From Peromyscus leucopus (taxonomy: Eukaryota; Chordata; Mammalia; Rodentia; Cricetidae), in NCBI RefSeq assembly GCF_004664715.2, contig NC_051071.1:6971231-7035230 (forward strand): 64,000 bases of DNA. The letters run 5' to 3'. Positions 58,918-64,000 of this stretch are shown piece after piece (position 1 is the first letter of the stretch; every line of letters starts with the position of its first letter). The notes beneath the pieces are model-generated. The model was given only the letters and a program-made list of their open reading frames with translations, had not been told where the DNA came from and ran no database searches. The position numbers were made by a program, and so were the translations under genes.

Positions 58918-59375
58918 TGTTGCTGGCTCTACAGCTGTGGCCTCGATGTCTCTGATCCTGGGAGAAGGGGGTGGGCAGACGCAGAATCAACACCACAGAT
59001 TCTGAGAGATATGCAAGCAATCTTATTTACTAAACAAAGGGCTGAGGTATTTGTGTGTGCTGTTTGGTGGGCTCTGCTTCCAGCTGCCATGGTGTTTCCT
59101 GGTTGGCTCTGGGTCGTATGTTAGCAGTGGTTATCTTGGGGGTCTGGTTTCAGAGTCCTCTGGGTCAGAGCTCTTTGTTTGCTTAGGGCACGGCCCAGAG
59201 CTTTTGGCCTTACTCGCCTCATATCACCCTTTTTACTTTATTTTGTGACTGCTAGTGAGAATTAGAGTTCTTTGCTCTAATCTTGTCGCCACCTCAGGAG
59301 ACCTCCAACATGGCAACTGTGACTGTGTTAGGTTTTCCTGCCTAACAGGCTCTTACCCATCTCTGGCTACCAACA
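58918..59375 (-). mobile_element. LTR (antisense), probable 3' LTR of right-edge ERV
   Basis: The minus strand starts TGTTGGTAGCCAGAGATGGG and ends CTGTAGAGCCAGCAACA (458 bp). It has 'gtaaataagattgc' as a polyadenylation region and U5-like 'gaatctgtggtgtt'. It lies just downstream of env in the same orientation. However, no purine tract borders it at 59376, and no TSD was found, so it could be an independent LTR. Confidence 0.6.
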
Positions 59376-59591
59376 CTGGGAGGGTGGTTCCCATGGAAAG
59401 TGCCTAGGGTATGAGAGCAGTAGACAGAGGAATCAGACAGAGGCATCACAAATTTCTGTGAGCCAGGCTCTTATTATTTCCTTACATGGAGTGATGATCA
59501 GGGTATTCCAGAGCCATTAGCAGTTGCAGGGTCATTTTGTTGACACAACACCGCCAGGAAACATGCTGTAGGAAACACTTAAACAACAGAA

Positions 59592-60296
59592 TTATTGAGT
59601 ATCATTCCCCTTATTATTCCCCATGCTATTATTTTTGAAAGGTCTAGGATTGATTTTATGTGACCCCAAATTTGAGCAAAAGAATGTTGTAGACACCTGC
59701 AGTGGTTTCACACGCATAGAGTTTAGGCTTACGATTTCGTTAGAGAGTTGTACTGAAAGGTTTAAGAACTCTTTGCTCCATGATCCCAATATGATTTCCC
59801 CTAACTGACTCCTTTCTTGTGTCATATTCAAGACTGAGTAAGGGGTTAAACAAAAGGAGAAAAATTGGGGATCAAAGTTTCCTCTTACCAGCCATCTTAA
59901 TGTCTGGATTTCTTCCTTTAATAAATCTAATTGTTGCTGTAAATTGAGTATAGCTGACTGGAAATGGGAATTAATCAGCTGTTGAGTACTTAATACTTGG
60001 GCTGACTCTTCTATGGCCTTATTAAGTGTAGAGACAGTGGCTCCCATTTGAACCAGGGGGACTGTGGCCGCTGTACCACCTGCCACAGCAAGCAGAATAG
60101 CAGCCATTATGGCTACTGATATTCCAAAGTCCCTTTTTATTCTGGTTTGTTCCATCAATTCTGCCCTATGGAAATGTGTTACATTGGTCAGAGGTACCCA
60201 AAGGAAAGCAGGGAGGTGCACTGTCCGTGAGGCCTGCTCAGGATTCCAGCTGGGTCCCAGCTTAAAAAGGTCTTGAGTGCAATTTAGTATTGACAT
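59592..60296 (-). pseudogene. env: ERV env transmembrane-subunit remnant
   Basis: Open stretch of 234 codons encoding the C-terminal part of a retroviral envelope protein. A furin-type site RIKR lies at residues 52-55. It is followed by a hydrophobic, Ala/Gly-rich fusion-peptide-like segment (about 57-82) and a heptad-patterned helix rich in Leu, Ile and Gln (about 86-133). A Cys-containing region (FSFCLTPYS) follows at about 146-154, then an N-glycosylation motif NMT. The layout fits the class II (betaretrovirus/HERV-K-like) TM subunit. The membrane anchor and tail are not in this frame. The upstream SU is separated by stops, so it cannot make a normal spike. It lies downstream of the pol remnant in proviral order. 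Confidence 0.85.
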
Positions 60297-60570
60297 GGAA
60301 GAACTGGCTAAGATAAAGAAAAAGGGGGTCTTTATGCATACAGAGGTGGCAGAGAGGGCAAAATATTTTCACATGATAACATAGAGATCATTTGTAACTC
60401 AGTCAGAAGCAGAGATGGTATCATAATATAAAAAGGTACGATATCCATTGAAGTAAGTGCCTCCTTTTATAAACAGAAAGGGCCTTAAATCCATACAGGC
60501 ATGGAGGCCACACAGAGGCCAGGCCCCAAAGACAGTTCTGGCCTTTTTTACTCATTTTATGAGGTAACCA

Positions 60571-61038
60571 TCAATAGTTTTTGGTGTAGTACAGTTCATA
60601 GATAGCCTCACCCTCCTCTGGTGTCTGGATCCAAAGTCCCAAGTTAGCCTTTCCATATAGGGGGTACACTATCGGTACAAAATCGGGAGGGCAATGATCA
60701 CAGTTAATTGATATTTTAATCTTAGTAGTATATTCCCCTGGATTTAGACAAAAGGAGTCAAATGGTTGCTGAATGCCTTCAGTGATTTTTTTCCCTTTGT
60801 TCTCAATAGTGGGGCTTGTTATTTTGATACCTTGCATAACTCCAGTCTTTTCTCCAATTACCCCTTGTAGTCCTGTAAAATGCCCTGTAAAGTAAGAGGA
60901 GAAAGGAATGCACCAAGAAGCATCCATTCTATGGTGTGCATCAAAGCAAAGGATATTTGCTAGATCATAAGATCTAAATGAATAATTAAATGAGTTTTGA
61001 AATAGGGCCTGATTGCCACAGTGCTTCCAATACACCAT
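60571..61038 (-). pseudogene. env: ERV env surface-subunit remnant (probable)
   Basis: A 155-codon stretch just upstream (minus strand) of the TM piece. It is Cys-, Asn- and Tyr-rich, with a potential glycosylation site (NYS), paired cysteines (CDHCPPDF) and no enzyme motif, as expected for an SU fragment. It is far shorter than a full SU, and the 275 bp between it and the TM frame hold no continuous frame. Placement between pol and TM supports the call; sequence recognition alone is weak. Confidence 0.6.
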
Positions 61039-61205
61039 CCTGAGTCCAAAGGCCTAGGGCTATCAAGGGAAGGTTTGGATTGTGTCTCCTTAGGGAGGCA
61101 TTATAGGTGAGTTCATTAACCCTCTTTAACAGGTCTCTGGCCCCTCTGTCAACTGTGTTTTTGCAGAGGGATAGGTATGCCCCTTGAGAAAGAAGAACAG
61201 TTGTC

Positions 61206-61880
61206 TCATGCCCTCATTGAGAATTGGAAGAAACTGCTTGGCCAATTAATGGTGACACAGAGTTTCTGGAGGTCTGTAAGGGAGTAGGACTTCCATATTA
61301 TAATAGAGGCATTGAGGGGTTGGATGGCTTGGCTGATTTGGTAACTCAAGGAGACAAATGGGGGTAGCCATTGTATCTTTTCTGGGGCCACCTTGAGGTG
61401 AAGGGCTCCTAAGTCCTCAAGGAGCTGGGGCAACAACTCCTGAAGTTTCTGTCTGCTCGGGTGAGCCAAGGGGATATTAACCATATAGTGAATCATTAAT
61501 ACCTCACCAGGGATGCTAACCAAGGCCTGTTGAACTTACAACAGGCAGATAATTGGACTGTTTTTTATACCCTGGGGAAACACCTTCCAGTGATAATGGG
61601 AAACAGGTTTTTGAACATTGGGCTCCCAGGCAGTGAACGTGAAGCGCTCTCTATCCTCTGGAGCCAAGGACATTGAGAAAAAAACCATCTTTAATATCTA
61701 TTACAAGAATATGTCACCCTGGTGAAATAGCACCTGGGTGCAGCAGCCCTGCCTGAGGGGAGCCTACCTTTTCCATTTGTGCATTGATTTGTCTGAAGTC
61801 TTGCAGAAGGTGATATTTTCCTGACTTTTTCTTAAGTTTAAAAATGTGGGTGTTAAATCTACTGTGAGAAGGCACAATGT
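61206..61880 (-). pseudogene. pol: ERV pol remnant: reverse transcriptase only
   Basis: The minus strand shows RT landmarks in order: DxRQINAQMEK-like at about 61830-61780, 'GLLHPGAISPG' and a 'DIKDGFF' motif (the first catalytic Asp block). After frame breaks come 'HYMVNI' in place of the YxDD box, then 'LGALHLKVAPEKIQWLPPF' and 'LQKLC..INWP'. Both active-site aspartates of YxDD are replaced, so polymerase activity is lost. Sequence stops near 61206 and env-like sequence resumes by 61038. RNase H and integrase are therefore missing, by a large internal deletion. The homology is to betaretroviral/IAP-type pol. Confidence 0.85.
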
Positions 61881-62079
61881 GGCCCTATGACAATTACTCT
61901 TCAACTAATTTTCTCAACTCTGATAGTTTAAGTTTTATAATAACTTGGTTGGAAAACACTCTTCCACCCACACAGGCTTCTATGATGTCCAATTTAATGG
62001 TTATAGGCCTTAGAATATTTATATCTGTGCGGTGGGGGGAGTGGCCCTTAGAATTGGGGGCAAAGACTTGAATTTCTAC

Positions 62080-62420
62080 CAGATTGACCTGTCATATCAT
62101 GTGTTGCTGTATCCTCATAAATGGTTTTATCATCTGTGGTAAGCACAGCCCCCATTTCCTCTAATAGGTCACGACCCCAAAGTGTACGGGATGTATCAGC
62201 TATAATAAGGTGGAATCGCCCCTGATTACATTGGGGTCCTTCCAGTGAGCTGGGTGAATGGTTGTTTTAGAAGGCTTATCTCCTCCTACCCCTGTAATGG
62301 TTAGGTCGCCTTCAAGTTTCCAATGTGGGAAAGCTTGAGCATCATTAAAAGATATCACAGTGGCTTCTGCCCCAGTGTCATCCAGACCCTTGGTGTGTCT
62401 GCCATCCAGTCATCATGGGA
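62080..62420 (-). pseudogene. pro: ERV retroviral protease remnant
   Basis: The minus strand carries the retropepsin active-site motif D-D-T-G-A near 62375-62390, then ATVISF, a flap-like 'ITGVGGDK', and near 62170-62195 the C-terminal 'LWGRDLLEEMGA' helix motif. The aspartyl protease normally cleaves Gag-Pol. Here it is interrupted: the frame breaks between flap and C-terminal motif. Located between gag nucleocapsid and RT as in betaretroviruses, where pro is a separate frame. Confidence 0.82.
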
Positions 62421-62475
62421 GAATGGGGAAATATTGGAAGGGTCCAGAATAGTCTAAGTTTAGAGGGAGCCCGGC

Positions 62476-63662
62476 TTACTTGGTGGGCTGAAGGGTGCCC
62501 CTTGAGTTTAAAGGAACTTGAGAGCTCCTGCAATCATGTGCCCAACGAAAACCTTTTTGGCATTTGGGACATTTGGTCTTGGGCCTTGCTTTGGGATACT
62601 CTTTACAAAAGTGACCTGACTGATCAGAGAGAGCCCCAGCAAGAACAGTCAGGTGTGTGAGGACAGGACTGCCCACAATCATTGTCTTTGGAATCTAATA
62701 ATGCATTGAGGGAGGCTGTAAGGGTAGCTATTGGTCCTGCCTGGGGGTCAAGATCATGAGTAGCAATCACCCATTTATGGATGTTCTCATTACACACTGC
62801 CACAATTGTATTGAAGGTAGGGGCATTACTCTCTCTCCATGTTAATTGCTTACTGATCATCTCCCTGGTCAGGCCAAGATTGACCTTTTTCTCCACTGCC
62901 TCACTGACTCTGGCTAAGAAGTCAGTAAATAATTCCCCAAGTTGCTGTATCAGATTATGAAAGCACGCAGTTGGATCCTGAGGAGTGCAGGATTTCAAGG
63001 CTTTAAATGAAAAGTCAGAGACCTGCTGAAAAGAGGCATGTAGGCCAATTTGGGCTTGGGTCATGGGACTAACATATTGGCCCCTGCCAGTCAGCATGTC
63101 TGGGGATATAGCAATATTATATTGAATATTTAGACGTGCTTGAGCTTCAGCTTGTTCTTTATATGCTTCTCACCAATTAAGAAAAACTGCAGGTTCCAGT
63201 ACTGCTTTCATTAAATGGAACCAATCATAATAGGTTTGTAAATCCATTGTCACAGCACCTGTTCAAAATATGACGATTTAGGACCTGATTCATTAGCAGC
63301 TTTATGAATCAAAGACCCGTAAGAGGGGTGGGTACCCAGGGCTGGGTGGCAGCATTAGGTCCTACATTAACTGGGAGGGCAAAAGGGCTAATAGTGTACT
63401 TTATTGTTGGAGCTTGCATAAGGGGCTCAGGTACCGGAGCGGGACAGGCTTTAGTTACTAAGGGTGGTTTTGCTGTAAGGGAATCACAGTGATGCTCTTC
63501 ATGGCACAAGGATGACGGAAGTTTTGCCCAAGGATAGAGAGTCCACTCTGCAGGAGGTGAGGCTGGAGGGGATTGTACAGGAGGTTTCTTTGGTGGGTTA
63601 TCCTCATTCTCCGAATCTGGCTCTAAATATGGAGGCAGGAAGTCAAGCGAGAGGGTATTCAT
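62476..63662 (-). pseudogene. gag: ERV gag remnant (second family)
   Basis: Three separate open pieces in gag order on the minus strand. 63662-63309 is a Pro-rich region with an LPPYLEP late-domain-like motif. 63097-62624 is capsid, with the major homology region near residues 49-70 (LIQQLGELFTDFL...A). 62682-62476 is nucleocapsid, where the second zinc knuckle reads CPKC....R.....C, with Arg in place of the zinc-binding His, and the first knuckle has lost cysteines. Frameshifts separate the pieces. Sequence differs clearly from the gag at 58-1117, so the two edge proviruses are different families. Confidence 0.86.
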
Positions 63663-63711
63663 CTTTTGTGTTTTATACAGTGGTCATTAAAAGCTTTAAG
63701 AACATCATCTG

Positions 63712-63884
63712 GTGGGGCAGTGGTGGTGCACACCTTTAATCCCAGCACTCGGGAGGCAGAGGCAGGCGGATTTCTGTGAGTTTGGGGCCAGCCTGGGCTA
63801 CGAGTGAGTTCCAGGAAAGGCGAAAGGCTACACAGGGAAATCCTGTCTACAAAACAAAAACAAACAAACAAACAGAAAAAAAAA
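63712..63884 (+). mobile_element. B1 SINE inserted in ERV gag, 8-bp TSD
   Basis: 'gtggtgcacacctttaatccc', 'gtgagtttggggccagcctgg' and 'aggaaaggcgaaaggctac', then an A-rich tail. 'atcatctg' occurs at 63704-63711 and 63885-63892. The provirus therefore predates this B1. Confidence 0.92.
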
Positions 63885-63892
63885 ATCATCTG

Positions 63893-64000
63893 TGGTACCT
63901 GATTTTAAACAGGTTATAATGCCCGGTAATATAGCTATGAATTTTGCATGTGGAGATTCCCTTTCCAGAACCTCCTTTTTTTTTTTTTTTTTTTTCTGGC
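63893..64000 (-). other. Continuation of right-edge ERV, then poly-T at window end
   Basis: Gag-side ERV sequence probably continues after the B1. A T-run of about 21 at 63976-63996 is likely the inverted A-tail of another retroposon cut by the window edge. Confidence 0.45.

Noticed and set aside
58918..59375. Solo LTR with TSD
   Set aside because: Flanking hexamers (aatgac and ctggga) do not match, so solo status cannot be claimed. Listed as probable 3' LTR only.

Overview
This is mammalian nuclear DNA with no host protein-coding gene, rRNA or tRNA that I could support. It is AT-rich and packed with rodent repeats: B1, B3/B2-like, B4 and ID SINEs, rodent LINE-1 (Lx-type) 3' ends, MT/MaLR LTRs, IAP-like LTRs, a URR1-like hAT element and many (CA)n, (GA)n, (TC)n and (TA)n tracts. 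The younger B1 copies share a tail variant (around 'aggaaaggcgcaaagctac') that I associate with cricetid rodents (deer mouse, vole, hamster) rather than Mus. That placement is inference from memory. All long open frames belong to endogenous retroviruses (ERVs).

Layout. 1-2076: 5' end of a minus-strand class II (betaretrovirus-like) ERV that runs off the left edge, with a broken gag, a leader containing a (GA)n tract, a Lys-type primer-binding site and a 5' LTR. 2077-4115: an old L1 3' UTR split by a solo LTR. 7230-16245: SINEs, L1 fragments in both orientations, a URR1-like element split by a B1, and three solo LTRs with perfect 6-bp target-site duplications (TSDs), at 10064, 11136 and 15062. 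16400-20811: MT LTR, IAP-like solo LTR, a MaLR-like segment carrying another LTR, and a twin-primed minus-strand L1. 20830-26775 is mostly unique AT-rich DNA. 26780-29990: antisense L1, then an LTR with an adjacent polypurine tract and a non-coding minus-strand ERV-like body. 30170-39480 is mostly unique and holds the best candidates for conserved non-coding elements. 39481-43715: LTR fragments, a second twin-primed L1 with an 18-bp TSD, a GTTAG-flanked class I-like LTR element, and a young B1. 46935-58895: MaLR, B1, B4, microsatellites, old L1, a solo LTR with TSD GTGATA, and an inverted L1 3' UTR pair. 58918-64000: a second, different minus-strand class II ERV with LTR, env, truncated pol, protease and gag, all disabled, with a B1 inserted in gag.

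Functionally nothing here forms a pathway. The window is mainly a record of nested insertion. Because TSDs are visible, many events can be resolved to the base: solo-LTR formation, two twin-primed L1 insertions, LTR-into-L1 and B1-into-hAT nesting, and an apparent 41-bp L1 tail insertion. I found no convincing novel biological system. The most useful leads are the exact insertion structures, the LTRs that contain B1-like segments, the crippled betaretroviral proviruses, and two repeat-free stretches (about 14.8 kb and 35.1 kb) that look like enhancer candidates.
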